From contig NC_085871.1 of NCBI RefSeq assembly GCF_034702125.1, forward strand, positions 28,201,381 to 28,265,380: a stretch of 64,000 nt of DNA. The letters run 5' to 3'. Positions within the stretch are counted from its first letter, which is position 1. Each line of letters begins with the position of its first letter. The notes beneath the pieces are model-generated. The model had not been told where the DNA came from, searched no databases, and saw only the letters and a program-made list of their open reading frames with translations. The position numbers and the translations under genes are program-made. The stretch is from Engraulis encrasicolus. Taxonomy: Eukaryota; Chordata; Actinopteri; Clupeiformes; Engraulidae. This document shows positions 42,907 to 55,350 of the stretch, one piece after another.

Positions 42907-43039
42907 CATCCTGGGGCTGAAAAAGTGCCACCTGACAATGCCGCACGGCAGGCAATGCACCCCCAAGTCCCCCCCCCACACTTTCCCCCCCCCCACGTCC
43001 CCCATTAGATACGGCGCAGCCCCAGCGGAGGGGGAGGCA

Positions 43040-43160
43040 CTGGGGCAAGAGACATCAATTTGCTCCCCCTAACGCGCACACTGGCCCCCACAAGACATAT
43101 TGATTATTTCTGGCCCGCAAAGTGACAAATAGCATTTTCGGAGGCGTAATGGAGACGAAT
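43040..43160. promoter_or_regulatory. unique block, candidate conserved element
   Basis: Non-repetitive sequence including agacatattgattatttc, gcaaagtgacaaatagc and cggaggcgtaatggagac between low-complexity tracts. Confidence 0.25.
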
Positions 43161-43176
43161 GGTGGGTTTATGAGGA

Positions 43177-43250
43177 GGGGGGAGGGGGAGGAGGAGGAGG
43201 AAGGAGGAGAGAGTGGGAGGGAGAGAGGAGGAAAGGGGGTGCATGGGTAG
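43177..43250. repeat. G/A-rich tract
   Basis: gggggaggaggagg-type units. Confidence 0.8.
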
Positions 43251-43762
43251 GAAGAGGTGCGGAGCAGACCTTTGTCCTAAAATAGCAAAAGAGATGGAAC
43301 CACCACATATAGTGGTACAGGCAAGCACACATCAAACTCATCCGGTAGGAGCCGATTCCCACTCCGCTCTGCAGCCGTAGGTTGGTTCTCTTACTCATTT
43401 ACAATCATTTGCAAATGCTTTGTTGATAATTAGTTCAGTAATAAATGTTAATAAAGTGTTAACAAAGCTTTCTAAGCAACTTATTCCAAAGTGTTACCCC
43501 ACTCTGTCCTCACCTGCCTCCACCTCCTATACCATTCTCTCCCCCTCTCCATCCCCACCAAATAACATTCCTGCACCAACCAAATAACCACATCAACTCA
43601 CACCATCAACTCCATTCCCGCACCGGGCCACCACTATACCAAACAAACAGCACTATATAGCGGAGAGATGAGGCTGGGGTGGTAGTAGTGCTCGTGGTGA
43701 TTGGGATGGAGAGGAGCAGGGCTGGTTGGGGGAGAAATAGGGCCCGGGTACCTTTGGCTTAA
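43251..43762. other. unannotated stretch
   Basis: Nothing recognised. Confidence 0.3.
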
Positions 43763-44122
43763 AGGGACACTGTGCAGGAAATGGTCAAAAAAGGTACTGC
43801 AACTATGCTGCTCATTGAAACTGGGCTGCCTTTTGCCAAATTTGATCTTTACATGAAAGTTTACTAAATAATAAACAAATATTTTCTAGTATGATCCAAG
43901 TACAGTCATTTTTGCAGCTAAAAATGGCTAATTTTGGAAATTCAAAATGGCGGACCATGGAGAAGATCCCCCTTTTCATGTATGAAAAGTGCAATTTTTC
44001 CAGTCAGAATGAATACCTAGAATTTGATGGTGGTGGTAAGTATTCATGAAAAAGGTAACATTAGTGAATGGGCAGCATGAATTCTGGAAATAAACAACAA
44101 AAAAATCTCACACAGTGTCCCT
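43763..44122. mobile_element. TTAA-flanked MITE, complete copy
   Basis: The ends AGGGACACTGTG / CACAGTGTCCCT are perfect 12-bp inverted repeats, flanked by TTAA on both sides (43759-43762, 44123-44126). TTAA is the piggyBac target, but it may also be part of a longer TIR. A close relative fills the AMIGO intron. Confidence 0.85.
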
Positions 44123-44262
44123 TTAAAGCGGCACAGAACTGACTCACCTTCAAATATTATTATTTTTTGTTACGTTTCAGAAAATATGGGCCCACGAGGG
44201 TTCCATGACCCTCTGGGAAATGCCTGGTATGCCAGATGGGGACTCATAAAAACTAGGGCACT

Positions 44263-44566
44263 TCATCCGGACGTGCCTACTGTACGTCACTAGTGATGCG
44301 CGTCCTCGTTGCCGAACTGCAGTGGGCACTGCACTGGGACTCACTAGTTTCAAACAAGCGATTTAGGGTTAGGTTTAGGGTTAAGGTTAGGGTTATGGTG
44401 AGGTTTAGGGTTAAGGTTAGGGTTAGGTTTTAGGGTTAAGGTTAGGTTTAGGGTTAAGATTAGGGACGGTATGGACGGTTGTCATGGCGACGAATCAAAC
44501 GTCGTCGGCAACAAGGACGCGCATAGCTATATTGTGACGTAGGCACGTAATACCGCCTCCGGACGA
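44263..44566. mobile_element. fold-back element enclosing telomere-like repeats
   Basis: The left arm (44263-44316; ccggacgtgcctac, gatgcgcgtcctcgttgccg) is inverted in the right arm (44503-44566; cggcaacaaggacgcgca, gtaggcacgt). The space between them is a degenerate TTAGGG-like array. Confidence 0.75.
44358..44466. repeat. degenerate TTAGGG-like array
   Basis: About 17 units of ttaggg, tttaggg and ttaagg in the same orientation. It resembles vertebrate telomere repeat but is imperfect and lies inside the fold-back element. Confidence 0.9.
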
Positions 44567-44950
44567 AACAACCTAGAATTTCATTGTCCCATGCCAGATG
44601 ACCAGTCCAGCCCTGGAGAGGAGCTAGTGATGCTCTATCTGAGAGAGAAAGACACACAACAGTGGCAGACAGTGGGAAGTCATCATGCTGGTGCCTTGGT
44701 GCAATGCATGGTGGTTGTCTCTAATGGAAATGGTCAGGGTGTTCCTGCCGGAGAATGCTACTCTGTCAGGGAAAGTGAATTGAAGAGAGAGTCAGAGCAG
44801 AGACCAGAGACAGCTGGAGATGGTGGTTGGTGGTTGTCGTGTTGGTGCAGGGGGAATTGCTGCTCCCTCCATCAGTTGAGACAGAGAGACAGACATGCAG
44901 GTAGGATGGTGGTGGCTTCAGTCGTGATGGAATGGTGGTGGTGATGTAGG
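44567..44950. other. unannotated stretch
   Basis: No recognisable gene; repeated gtggttg motifs. Confidence 0.3.
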
Positions 44951-44962
44951 GAGAGAGAGAAT

Positions 44963-45039
<77 letters not shown>

Positions 45040-45158
45040 AGAGAGAGAGAGTGAGAGGCGGAGGAACGTAGTAGTGATGGTCAATGCGGAATTGGTGGGT
45101 TGAGGTCCTGGTTGTGCTGGTGGTGGCAATGCTATTCTGTCATCACACTCTGCGATTC

Positions 45159-45211
<53 letters not shown>

Positions 45212-45468
45212 GTTAGAGATAGAGAGAGGGGGGTGGGGTGGGGGCTGAAGTAGTAGATGCAGCAGCAGAAGTAGTCGTGATGGAAGTAGTGGCAGTGATT
45301 GTGTTATTGTGATTGAGGTGACCGGTATTCTGACAGAGGTGGGTGGGGGCGGGTCAGAGACAGAGACAGAGAGACTGAAAGAGAGATGGTGAGGCTGGAG
45401 AATGTAGTTGGGTTTATGATGGTAGGCACTAGTACAAAGGGGGATAGAAGGAGATAGATAAGAAAGGA

Positions 45469-45503
<35 letters not shown>

Positions 45504-45840
45504 CAGAGAGAGACGGAAGGGCAACAGGAGATGGTGTGTTGCAGATGCCTGGAGATCCCTGGGTGGTGGGTAGGATAGAGAGAGAGGAAGGGAGAAGGGG
45601 GGAGAAAGAAAGAGAGACAGAGAGAGAGAGACAGAGAGAGAGAAACAAACCGAGGGTGTAAGAGAGCGAGAGAGACAGAGAGGGAGAGATAGAAACAGCG
45701 GGAGAGAGAAAGACAGTGAGGGTGGGAGAGAGAGAAGGGGAGAGACAGAGAGAAAGAGAGAGAGAGATAAAGACAGAAGGAGAGGGAGCGATGGAGGGGG
45801 GGGGGAATGGAGTAGTAGAGACAGAGGGGAGAGTGATGTT
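44950..45840. repeat. GA-rich region with (GA)n and (GACA)n
   Basis: (GA)n at 44965-45036, (GACA)10 at 45172-45211, and interrupted GA/GACA units at 45350-45390, 45465-45515, 45600-45770. Reverse-strand Ser/Leu-rich open frames of up to 279 codons are artefacts. Confidence 0.95.
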
Positions 45841-46129
45841 CCTTCATTACTGCCGCGTTCCTCCTCTTCTTCCTCTCCCTCCTCTTCCTCTTCTTCTTCT
45901 CTCTGGAGGTCTCTTGCTTTATGGCCTCTCCACTGAGCGCTACATCTGCTGCTGCCATTCCCACAAACTCCCATCCAGCCATCTACACTACTGCCTGCCA
46001 CCAACCAAGAGACGCCGCTAGTCCATCTTCTGTAATTGTCCTCCGCTAGGCGACGACTGCGGGGCTCACTGCCGCACTGTGGCAGTTGCCGTCTGCGTGG
46101 TTATTGGTTGTTGGTCCGGTTCGCCACCG

Positions 46130-46345
<216 letters not shown>

Positions 46346-46615
46346 TTTTTTTGCACCAACTACTTCCCATCAGCACCCTTGACATCCTCATCGATTATCG
46401 CCACTACTTGCACCAACCACCAAGACTCCATTCACGTCACCGCCAGCAAGTCCACCTTCAGCAATCTACCTGCTGTGACTGCGGCACTTTGCCATTGTTG
46501 CTTGTTATTTGTTCGGTTTGCCGGCCAACCATCACCATATCAATACCATCGCCCCAGGTAGCTGTGTACACACACATACGTGGACGCAAAAATACAAGTT
46601 TGTACATACGTGCGC
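46346..46615. other. unannotated spacer between two CA arrays
   Basis: C-rich unique sequence; no gene recognised. Confidence 0.3.
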
Positions 46616-46770
<155 letters not shown>

Positions 46771-46874
46771 AGCCACAACCAGCCACCACCCCGGACCCTT
46801 GGCAGCTGTGTACCCCACCAACGCAATGTCGCAAAGCCGGCTCCGCTACGCTCCGGAAAAAAAAAAAACATTCG

Positions 46875-47100
46875 ACGGTCGTTCGCCCACAATGTAAATT
46901 ACACGATAAATAGGATAAATGGCTTTCATTCAAAATATGAAATGCAATTCGAGGTTGCATCCCTGGCTGGTATCTTCTCTGGCAATAGTTTGAAAACATG
47001 TCAATAATGCAATAATGAAAATATCACATGGAATTATTTCGCTGAGGTTGCGCGCGCCTGCGGCTACATCTCCGCTGGATAACCAGATTATATTGAGCTT
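46875..47100. promoter_or_regulatory. unique AT-rich block, candidate conserved element
   Basis: Non-repetitive sequence with aatgtaaattacacgat, gtcaataatgcaataatg and tggaattatttcgctg, bounded by two long dinucleotide arrays. Homeodomain-like cores are frequent. Confidence 0.3.
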
Positions 47101-47191
47101 GTGTGTCTGCCTGACTGTAATGCTAGATATGGATGGAGGGGCTGGCAATTTCTGATGATTATCTAGGGTTTTCACACCCCAGTCGTTGGCG

Positions 47192-47497
<306 letters not shown>

Positions 47498-47499
<2 letters not shown>

Positions 47500-48080
47500 T
47501 GTGCGTGCTTAGGACCCTGCCTGCTTCAAACTCCTGTGGGGGGCTCAAGGCAAAATGGAGGTTTGTCTTGCTGGGAAGAAGCAATCAAAAAGCAGCAGTA
47601 TAAGTTTCTCACACTGTAACTTGGTTTTTCATCCAGCCCCTTTCTCACACTCTCATTTTTTTCATCAAGGCATATATAGGTTTAACACGGTTACACAGGA
47701 GTAGCTATCACGGAGGGTCTTGGTTGAGCAGGATTTATGGTCATGGAACAGTGAGGGGTACGAAAATGGAGAAAGGCGAGCATATACTGTGCATTGAAGT
47801 TGATGGGCACACTATGAGACCAGTACTATAGGTGTATTTATTTTCCCATTCCATCCCCTGAATTTTACTTCAACCTTCAGTTATTCCCACAGAACATTGT
47901 GTTTAAAATGCCCCATAGTTTTGGTGACATGATAGTGAGAGAAGCTCAAAAATTAGCCACAATCAGTGTGAATGCACAGGTACGCCTCAAGCTGAGCTCA
48001 ACATATATATTACTTTACTGTAAAATCATCTTTTTTGACGTCGGGTTGTGCTGCACACATAAAGACAATCGAATAGATAA
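47498..48080. other. unannotated stretch
   Basis: Nothing recognised. Confidence 0.3.
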
Positions 48081-48390
48081 TCTTGTCACCAATCACAAAC
48101 ACGCACGCACCCTCAACGTTCTACTGTACTTCCAGTCATCAGTATCAAGAGGCTCCTTTCCACTGCTCATTTTCTACCCGGTACACCTCGACACAGCACA
48201 AATCGGCCGCCACTTTCGATTGGACACATCACAGCTCAACTTAGCTCGAAAACCAGCCGGCCAGCTGAAGCGAGCTGAGCGGGTCTTTCGCTGCCTAACA
48301 GCACCACTCAGCTCGACGTGGCGCACGACACGACACGGCATGGCACTGCACGGCACGGCACAGCCTGGCTGTATTAGGAAAACGCCTTAA
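48081..48390. repeat. probable dispersed repeat with CACGGCA units
   Basis: gctcctttccactgctca, ctacccggtacacctcgac and the cacgacacgacacggca / cacggcacggcac units end near ttaggaaaacgcc. The composition suggests a MITE-like element, but no clear ends are visible. A 163-codon open frame overlapping it is not supported as a gene. Confidence 0.4.
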
Positions 48391-48925
48391 CACGTCTGAT
48401 GTCTACGATTTGTGACTCTATCTAAGAATTATGTAGACGGCAAAAGAAACTTTATCGACAATCACGTGTGATTCTCATGGGAAGAAATGGTGGATCGATG
48501 TGTGTGGGTGCAGCAACCTTCTGGGTTGTGTAGGACCTTCTGGGGTACAAAACTGGGCTCTGACCACTACATGAAAGAGCCAGGCGCATTGGTGTGACAG
48601 TCAGAGTGCACCCACGGCCCTAGCGATGGCCACTCCATGACTGTGGTTTCTGCTAACAAACGTGTAATTTGAGCCCAACTTCAAAGAGTTGCAGCCTTAA
48701 AAACAACTGCTGCTATGGTTACATATAGAGAACCACCACAGTTGATAAATATAGAAAAGAGCCATGAAAGCCTTATTACATTGGGTGGGGGTGTGTGAGA
48801 AGTCATTTTTAAATAATTTTATTTCAACGTATAGCGCCTTTGGCATGAGCAAGTGCTGAACATCAATCAGAGTTAACAACACCGCCATCCTCTCATTACG
48901 TCTCCCGTTGCACATGAAATCCATC
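48391..48925. other. unannotated stretch
   Basis: Nothing recognised. Confidence 0.3.
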
Positions 48926-48978
48926 CTCTCTCCCTCCCTCTCTCCCTCCCTCTCTCCCTCCCTCTCTTGCTCCCTCTC
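48926..48978. repeat. (CTCTCCCTCC)n tract
   Basis: Several ctctccctccct units. Confidence 0.9.
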
Positions 48979-49164
48979 TCCAGCAGCCAGCCAGCTGCTC
49001 TACTGCTCCCCACATCCCTGGCAGCGTCTCCGATGGAACATCACTCTGCTCTACTCTTCTTATCTCTTTCTCTCTCTCCCTCCCCCCCCCTTCCCCCTTT
49101 CTCTGCGGGGAAGGACTTTGCTCTGTGAGAGATGGGGAGTTGACCTTTTCTTCGGTTTTACCCC

Positions 49165-49300
49165 GAGATTAGGTTAAATTTTATTTTGATGACCGTGGTG
49201 CCATGTTTTATTGAGCTAATTGTCACTGATGATTTTTCATGAATGAGCTGCTAAAATAAAGCATTTTTTAAAAATCTCCCCTGCCTCAGCTCATGAATAT
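49165..49300. promoter_or_regulatory. unique AT-rich block, candidate conserved element
   Basis: tttattgagctaattgtcac, cactgatgatttttcatgaa, gctcatgaatatatt: homeodomain-like cores and two tcatgaat copies in a non-repetitive context. Confidence 0.3.
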
Positions 49301-49567
49301 ATTCTCTGTTTTCTCCTTCTGTCTTTCTCCCCATGCAGCCATTTCCATATTCCAATGTAGCAGACTGGCAGGCGGGCAGGCAGGCCAGGCCTAAACCAAA
49401 CCAGCTGCAGTTAGCGACACAGGGGTGTTTTTAATGTATTATAAATGCCTTCCGACTTTGACCCAATGTCTTCTTTTTCTTTCTTGTCTCTATCTCTTCT
49501 TTACAGGCAAGTCGAGTCCCCCGCCCCTGTCTCCTTGGCCACCATGGCAGTTGCACTCTGGTATGTA

Positions 49568-49960
49568 TTGGACACCTTTTCCTCCTCCTCCACCTCATTC
49601 TCCTTGTCCTCCTCCTTCTCTTCCTCGTCTTCCTCCTCCTCCTTCTCCACCACATCCTTCTCCTCCTCCTCCTCCTCCTCCACCTCATTCTCCTTTTCCA
49701 CCTCCTTCTGTTCCTCTTCTTCCTCCACCTCCTCCACCTTATTCACCTTTTCCTCCTCCTTCTCTTCCTCTTCCCCCTCCTTTTTCTCCTCCTCATTCTC
49801 CTCCTCCCCCTCTTCCTCCTCCACCTCATTCTCCCTTTCGTCCTCCTTCTCTTCCTCCTCCATCTTCTCCTTTTCCTCTTCTTCTTTCTCCTCTTTCTCC
49901 TCCCACTTCTCCTCCTTCACCTCCTCCTCTTTTTCCTCCTCCTCCTCTGCCTCCCCCACC
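49568..49960. repeat. (TCC)n-like pyrimidine tract, about 390 bp
   Basis: Imperfect TCC/TTC triplets. All three plus frames (Ser, Pro or Phe-rich) and one minus frame (Glu-rich, 152 codons) stay open because the triplet lacks stop codons. Confidence 0.95.
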
Positions 49961-50099
49961 TCCTCGTCTGTCTTTGGCTGGCTGACTCACAGTGTCCCCC
50001 ATCATCTAATTTCTGCAGTATGTAGACTCAAGATGCCACTCTCTAAATCACATCACCGTGTGCATGCGTGTGTGAGACTGTGTGCGTGGCGTAACTTTT

Positions 50100-50490
50100 A
50101 CCAAATGTTATAGACCCCTGGAGTTTTCAAAAATCCTTATCAAAGGAATGTTAAAAAAATAATAAATAAATATATAAATAAATGAATACCTAAATAAATA
50201 AATAAAATAATACAAAAAGAATGAATCACTGTCGCTGATAATGACTCAGGAGAATTCATTTATTAATTATTTTATTTTTTGCTGTACATGAAAATACTTC
50301 CTAACTAACACAAAGTTCACTTTTCATCTTGATTTGTCTTGGTTTCCGAGGTAGCGATTTTTTAACGGTGTAATCGAATCATGGAAATTGCGTTTCCATT
50401 TAATCATGCAAATAGAAAAACAGAACCATTTGTTACCATCATCCCCCGCATTAATAATCATTTCCAAGTCACTGCTTTTCATCGAACGCA
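50100..50490. promoter_or_regulatory. unique AT-rich block with octamer motif
   Basis: An aataaataaat run at 50155-50215, then unique sequence with tgataatgactcagga, attaattattttatt and tttaatcatgcaaatag (perfect ATGCAAAT octamer at 50406-50413), and attaataatcatttcc. Composition fits a POU/homeodomain enhancer. Unproven. Confidence 0.35.
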
Positions 50491-50495
50491 GAAAA

Positions 50496-50523
50496 TGTGT
50501 GTGTGTGTGTGTGCATGTGTGCA

Positions 50524-50614
<91 letters not shown>

Positions 50615-50623
50615 ATGTGTGCA

Positions 50624-50702
<79 letters not shown>
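50496..50702. repeat. (GT)n microsatellite, interrupted
   Basis: Runs of about 85 and 70 bp separated by gcatgtgtgcatgta. Confidence 0.97.
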
Positions 50703-50705
<3 letters not shown>

Positions 50706-51395
50706 CGTGCATGTGTGCGTGTCTGTGAGTGTGTGTGTGGATCAGGGCATGCCTGAGGAGACAACAACAGACGCCCCTTGGAGACTCTTGCAAAACCAAG
50801 TTAGACAAATTAATGTCAAGAGGGGACCAAGCACTTCTCACAATCAGTTCAGACGCCGCCTTCTTGTTTTTGTTGCTTGGTTTGGTTGTTGGAGATTGTT
50901 TGCGAAGAACATCTCACCCCCCAACAAAACTTCTGGAGTGTCACACAAGGACCACATGGTGGTATGAGTGCCCAGAGGTCTGTGGCCCCAAAGGGTCACC
51001 TCGTCACCACTCTGCCATCATCATCACCACCACCACCTCCATGGTCCTTTTTGAATCAATGTCCCCCACGCTTTTTGAAAAAGGGGCTAAAGACGAGTGA
51101 CCCTGTCCCTCCCACCGCTCTTAACCTCAATCTTCCAGCAATCTCCGGGGGAGCCTCTTTCCTTGGGTTCGTTCATTCGAAGGTCTCCTTTTTCCCTCTT
51201 CTTTCTTTCTTTCTTTCGTTCTTTCTTTATTTCTTCATTCCTTTTTTCCCTCCGATCTCTCGCTTTTCATCTGATGTGATGTGGCCACTTGCCGGGTCAG
51301 CAGGGGCCCCCATCAAGCTGATAAAAAAACCCCAAGAGCTTCTTCTTCTTCTCATAGCCTCTTTGGCCTGACCTTCATCAAGATTGTGTGTGTGT
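50703..51395. other. unannotated stretch
   Basis: A short (CTTT)n tract at 51203-51230. No credible exon. Confidence 0.3.
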
Positions 51396-51803
51396 GTGCG
51401 TGCGCGCGCGCGCGCGTGTGTGTGTGTTTGTGTGGGTCTGTCCGTCTGTGTGAGAAGGGTGGTGGTGATGGAGGAGGGGGTGAAGGAGTGTGAAGGATAG
51501 ATGGGGAGAAGAAGATGGGGTTGGAGGTGGGGAGAGGAGGATGGTATATGGTATTGTTGGAAGGAGTGGATGGGGGGGGGTAGATGGTGTAGGTGGTGGA
51601 GATGGGTGTGTGTGGTAGGGAGGGATGGGGGGGGGGTTACGATGATGAGTTAGTGGAAGTGTTTTGAGAGCGAGTGAGGGAGATGATAGAGGTGGTCTTA
51701 GTGGATGTGTGTGTGTAGTGTATCTGTGTGTGTGTGTGTGGGGGGGGGTGAGTGGAAATGGTTTGAGAGCGAGCGAGGGAGATGTGGATGTGTGTGTGTA
51801 GTG

Positions 51804-51834
<31 letters not shown>

Positions 51835-51910
51835 TGGGGGGGGTGAGGTTGATGGGTAAGTGGAAATGGTTTGAGAGCGAGCGAGCGAGTGAGTGGGAGG
51901 CGAGAAGTCT
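51396..51910. repeat. GT/GA-rich low-complexity with a direct duplication
   Basis: gcgcgcgcgcgcgtgtg at 51401-51417. The segment ggaaatggtttgagagcgag occurs at 51755 and 51862 with preceding gtgtgtgtagtgtat, a roughly 100-bp tandem duplication. Confidence 0.8.
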
Positions 51911-52083
51911 TGGGGGGTTCTGATTAGGCCGCGCCGCGCGGCAGCCTAAATATAGCCTAGCCATAGCAATTAGGCACCGGCCAATCTAATCAGCCATGTG
52001 CTCCTCTGCCGTACCGTACCCTACCGGCTGCGGAGGATGATTCAGACCCCCTCTCATATTTCCCCACCCACCCCCGGGCTCGA

Positions 52084-52170
52084 TCGCCTGCCTGCCTGCT
52101 TGCCCACCCTCCAGCCTGCCCGCCTGCCCGCCAACCCGCCAACCCGCCTGCCTGCCGACCCGCCTGGGCC
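52084..52170. repeat. degenerate (CCTG)n/(CCCG)n tract
   Basis: cctgcctgcctgcttg and cgccaacccgccaacccgcc units. Confidence 0.85.
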
Positions 52171-52410
52171 CAAGTCTCTCTTGTCATCTAGCTGTTCAGC
52201 TCACTGCCACCATCACTATTGTCGCCTCCATCACCCTCCCACCCTACCACCCACCCACCCACCAATCGTCCATTTAATTATGCCCACACCCCCACCCAAC
52301 TCCCCCGCTCTCCATTCAACCGCACATCAGCCACAGATAAGGCATACGCACTAGATGGCCTTATCGCCCGCCGCACCTCATTTCAGAATCAATGAAATTA
52401 ATACAAGCCT

Positions 52411-52452
52411 GCTCTCCCTCCCTCCCTCCCTCCCTCCCTCCCTCCCTCCCTC
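52411..52452. repeat. (CCCT)n tetranucleotide repeat
   Basis: About ten ccct units. Confidence 0.95.
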
Positions 52453-52726
52453 GCTCGCACGTTTCATGCATTCGTTTTCCACTCCTTCGTCTCCATCTCT
52501 GCATCCATCTCTCCATCCATCCCTCCCTCAGTCTTCTTTCCACCTGTCATTACACTCATAGCCTCACAGACCACCACCCCCCCACCCGTCACATGTTTTT
52601 TCGTTCACTCTGCACCCCATCGTCTCCATCCTTCTCTACATCTCTCTCTCTCCTTCTCCTCTCCTGTCATTACACTCATAGCTTGTCTGTCTGCCTGGGT
52701 GGCGGAGTGCTTTATTGGCATTCGTG

Positions 52727-52730
<4 letters not shown>

Positions 52731-52817
<87 letters not shown>

Positions 52818-52843
52818 GTTCATGTGTGTGTGTGTGTGTGTGA
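52731..52843. repeat. (GT)n microsatellite
   Basis: A pure run of about 80 bp plus an interrupted tail. Confidence 0.97.
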
Positions 52844-52938
52844 TTTATTGGCATGCGTGGCTTTCAGCTGCCTGTGGTGGCCTGGGAGACTGGAGTACTG
52901 GCTGTTGCTGCAAAAAGTTAGTTTTTTACCCCCTCCCA

Positions 52939-52943
<5 letters not shown>

Positions 52944-53004
<61 letters not shown>

Positions 53005-53195
53005 TCCCTCGTTAGGTTTCCCTCGTTTTTTTCTTCTTTTCATCGCCTTTTGTTTAATGACTTCACCACAGACGGTGTGCATAATCCCTCTTCCTCCTCC
53101 CAAAAAAATACACCCTCACTGCCAATGGGGCAAACAAAGAGAGAGAGCGAGAGAGTGAGAGAGAGAGAGAGAGAGACAGAGACAGACAGAGAGAC

Positions 53196-53248
<53 letters not shown>

Positions 53249-53286
53249 CAGAGAGACAGAGACAGAGAGAGAGAGAACAAGTGAAA

Positions 53287-53343
<57 letters not shown>
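52944..53343. repeat. (CT)n followed by (GA)n/(GACA)n tracts
   Basis: (CT)29 at 52944-53002; GA-rich tracts at 53137-53343 with acag interruptions. The two are complementary and about 130 bp apart. Confidence 0.95.
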
Positions 53344-53346
<3 letters not shown>

Positions 53347-53790
53347 GTCTGGCTCGGTCGACATAGCAGGGAGACAGATCTGACTTGTTGTTCTCGGCAC
53401 TGGCAGCTGTTGGGCGACACCTGTCTGCATAGACACAGTGCTCATCTACAGTTGATGATTACTATAATCTCTCTGTTTTGCAACTGTGCAACTGCCTCCA
53501 ACACATGTTGTAAATAAGGCCTCTTCGTACGTGTTTGGTGTGCACTGGAGAAGAGGAGAGTTTTATTTTTTCAATGCCATGGTACAGGTGTTTAGTGTAC
53601 ATTGTGCATGTGCGTAGTTGGTGACAATGAAAGGCATTGTATTCTAAATGGGCAAGCTAAAGATCTGCAATGCCCTCGTTAAACAAAGTTGTAGGAACCA
53701 AGAGTAGCCAAGGGTGTAACGCCAAATTCATGGTAAATGGTAATAACCAAGTCTTAATTGGTTAATGAATGGTTAATTTGAATAAGACTC
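53344..53790. other. unannotated stretch
   Basis: Nothing recognised. Confidence 0.3.
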
Positions 53791-54120
53791 TGTGCATCGG
53801 CATAGCAATGTTGTTATGATGTAGCAGAGTGTTCTCAGCAAAGAGTTAATAGGCCTGTCAACAATCCTGATCGTCATTGACTATCAAATCTCTTCGAGGC
53901 TTGGTCTGACCAAGAGCATAACAATTAACATTTCCCAAACTGCATGCTTGACCCGCCTCCCTTGGTTTGCTGCTGAATTTTCCTTCCCGACAAAGTGGGA
54001 GGAGTTCCTGATTTTTCCGGAGCTCAGAAATGATACTTGTATTGCTCCTGGCCTGACTAGAAGCAACGCCCATCTGCAGTGAGAGGCCACATTCAAGACA
54101 TGTCTTGGGCCACCCCTCAG
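53791..54120. mobile_element. dispersed repeat fragments
   Basis: ggcatagcaatgttgttatg at 53800 recurs at 26801. gtattgctcctggcctgact and cggagctcagaaatgatac are phrases I associate with dispersed fish repeats. Boundaries are not visible. Confidence 0.35.
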
Positions 54121-54133
54121 TACTTCTTTAGAC

Positions 54134-54511
54134 TAGGGCTGCTCGATTATGAGAAAAATCAATATGACGATTGTTTCGGTCAATATTGATATCACGATTT
54201 TTAAAGATGATATTTCTTTTAAAGACAACTAATTGTGCTAAAGAATTTACAATCTCCCCTCCCTCCAGCAGTGTGAGTGGAGGGCCATAGAGAAACACAC
54301 AGTGGTGTTCTGAATGAGTGTTGGGTACTAAGTCTGCTCTGTGCTCACAATGGCTCTAGTGGAGGGTAATGTATTGCGGTTAGCATAACCTACCTTTTGG
54401 CATTATAAACAAATGACAAAAATATTGTTTCAACTCGATATTATGAAATTTGATATTGTTTGACAGCAATATTGATATCTCGATAGAAATTCGATATATT
54501 GCACAGCCCTT
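54134..54511. mobile_element. hAT-type MITE with perfect 8-bp target duplication
   Basis: The ends tagggctgctcgattatg and atattgcacagccctt are inverted. CTTTAGAC flanks it exactly (54126-54133, 54512-54519). The interior repeats aatattgatatc and cgatatt in both orientations. Confidence 0.9.
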
Positions 54512-54654
54512 CTTTAGACCTTGGAAACTCAATCATTTGAATCCTACAGCAACACCCCTGCCAGCAACTACTGGTGTTGACACAGGCAATAGGGAAATGG
54601 GTTGGAGTCGGGGAACCTGGCGTGTGGATATGGGAGCAAGCAGCTCCAAGCGTT

Positions 54655-54770
54655 CTTCTACACAGTACACTTTTCAGTGTTCATTAAAAAACATTGAGAG
54701 GGCAGATTTAACATCTTCTTGGTGTTGAACTGCCAGATTTACTTTGTACTGCATTCAGATTTTCGCAACA
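54655..54770. repeat. dispersed GTGTTGAAC repeat
   Basis: cacagtacacttttcagtg at the left, ggtgttgaactgccag at the right, as in the copies near 36310 and 63650. Confidence 0.4.
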
Positions 54771-54892
54771 TATGCCTGTTTGCAAAAGTGCAACTTAACT
54801 CTGAGGACAAACCAGCCGTGAGGGCAGCTGTAGCTACAGTCATGCTGCATTGAACAAGTTGGAAAAGCCGCCGGTGTTAAGACATGAGAGCA

Positions 54893-55252
54893 GGAGAAGA
54901 AGGGGAGAGGGAGAGGCGGGGTGTTGTCGGTGTGTGCGTGTGTGTATGTGTGGGAGTGTGTCTGGGTGGGTGTTTATGTGTGTTGGGGATAGGAAGCTAA
55001 TTCCAGTTATTTGACAGGCAGGGGGGTCTTTCGGAATGTCCCGAGAGGTTCCGATGGCACATCAAGTTGGAGGCAGTGGAGAGGCTGAGCGGAGAAGAGA
55101 AAAAGAAAAGAGCGAGAGAGCAATAGAGAGAACGGGAAGAAAAACAACAGCAGCAGAGTGAGAGAGAGATAGCAGTCGGACAGCAGCAGAGCAGAGAGCG
55201 AGAGAGCAAGGGCAAAGAGGAAAGGAGCAAGAGGAGCAAGAGACTGAGAGAA

Positions 55253-55313
<61 letters not shown>

Positions 55314-55350
55314 ATGAAGGGAAGGAGAGAAGGAAAGAGGGTGAGTGAGT
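54893..55350. repeat. G/A-rich region with (GA)n
   Basis: Contains (GA)26 at 55256-55308 and short GTGT runs near 54930. Otherwise irregular purine-rich. Confidence 0.9.

Noticed and set aside
44358..44466. True interstitial telomere or chromosome-fusion scar
   Set aside because: The array is degenerate, only ~110 bp, and enclosed by inverted arms of a transposon-like element.
45143..46004. Minus-strand open frames of 191-279 codons
   Set aside because: Products of GA/GACA-rich sequence, low complexity throughout.
47899..48390. 163-codon plus-strand open frame
   Set aside because: Overlaps a probable dispersed repeat with CACGGCA units; no recognisable domain or splice context.
49445..50113. 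Ser/Pro-rich plus-strand frames and a Glu-rich minus-strand frame of 152 codons
   Set aside because: (TCC)n composition lacks stop codons in every frame; simultaneous openness of several frames argues against coding.
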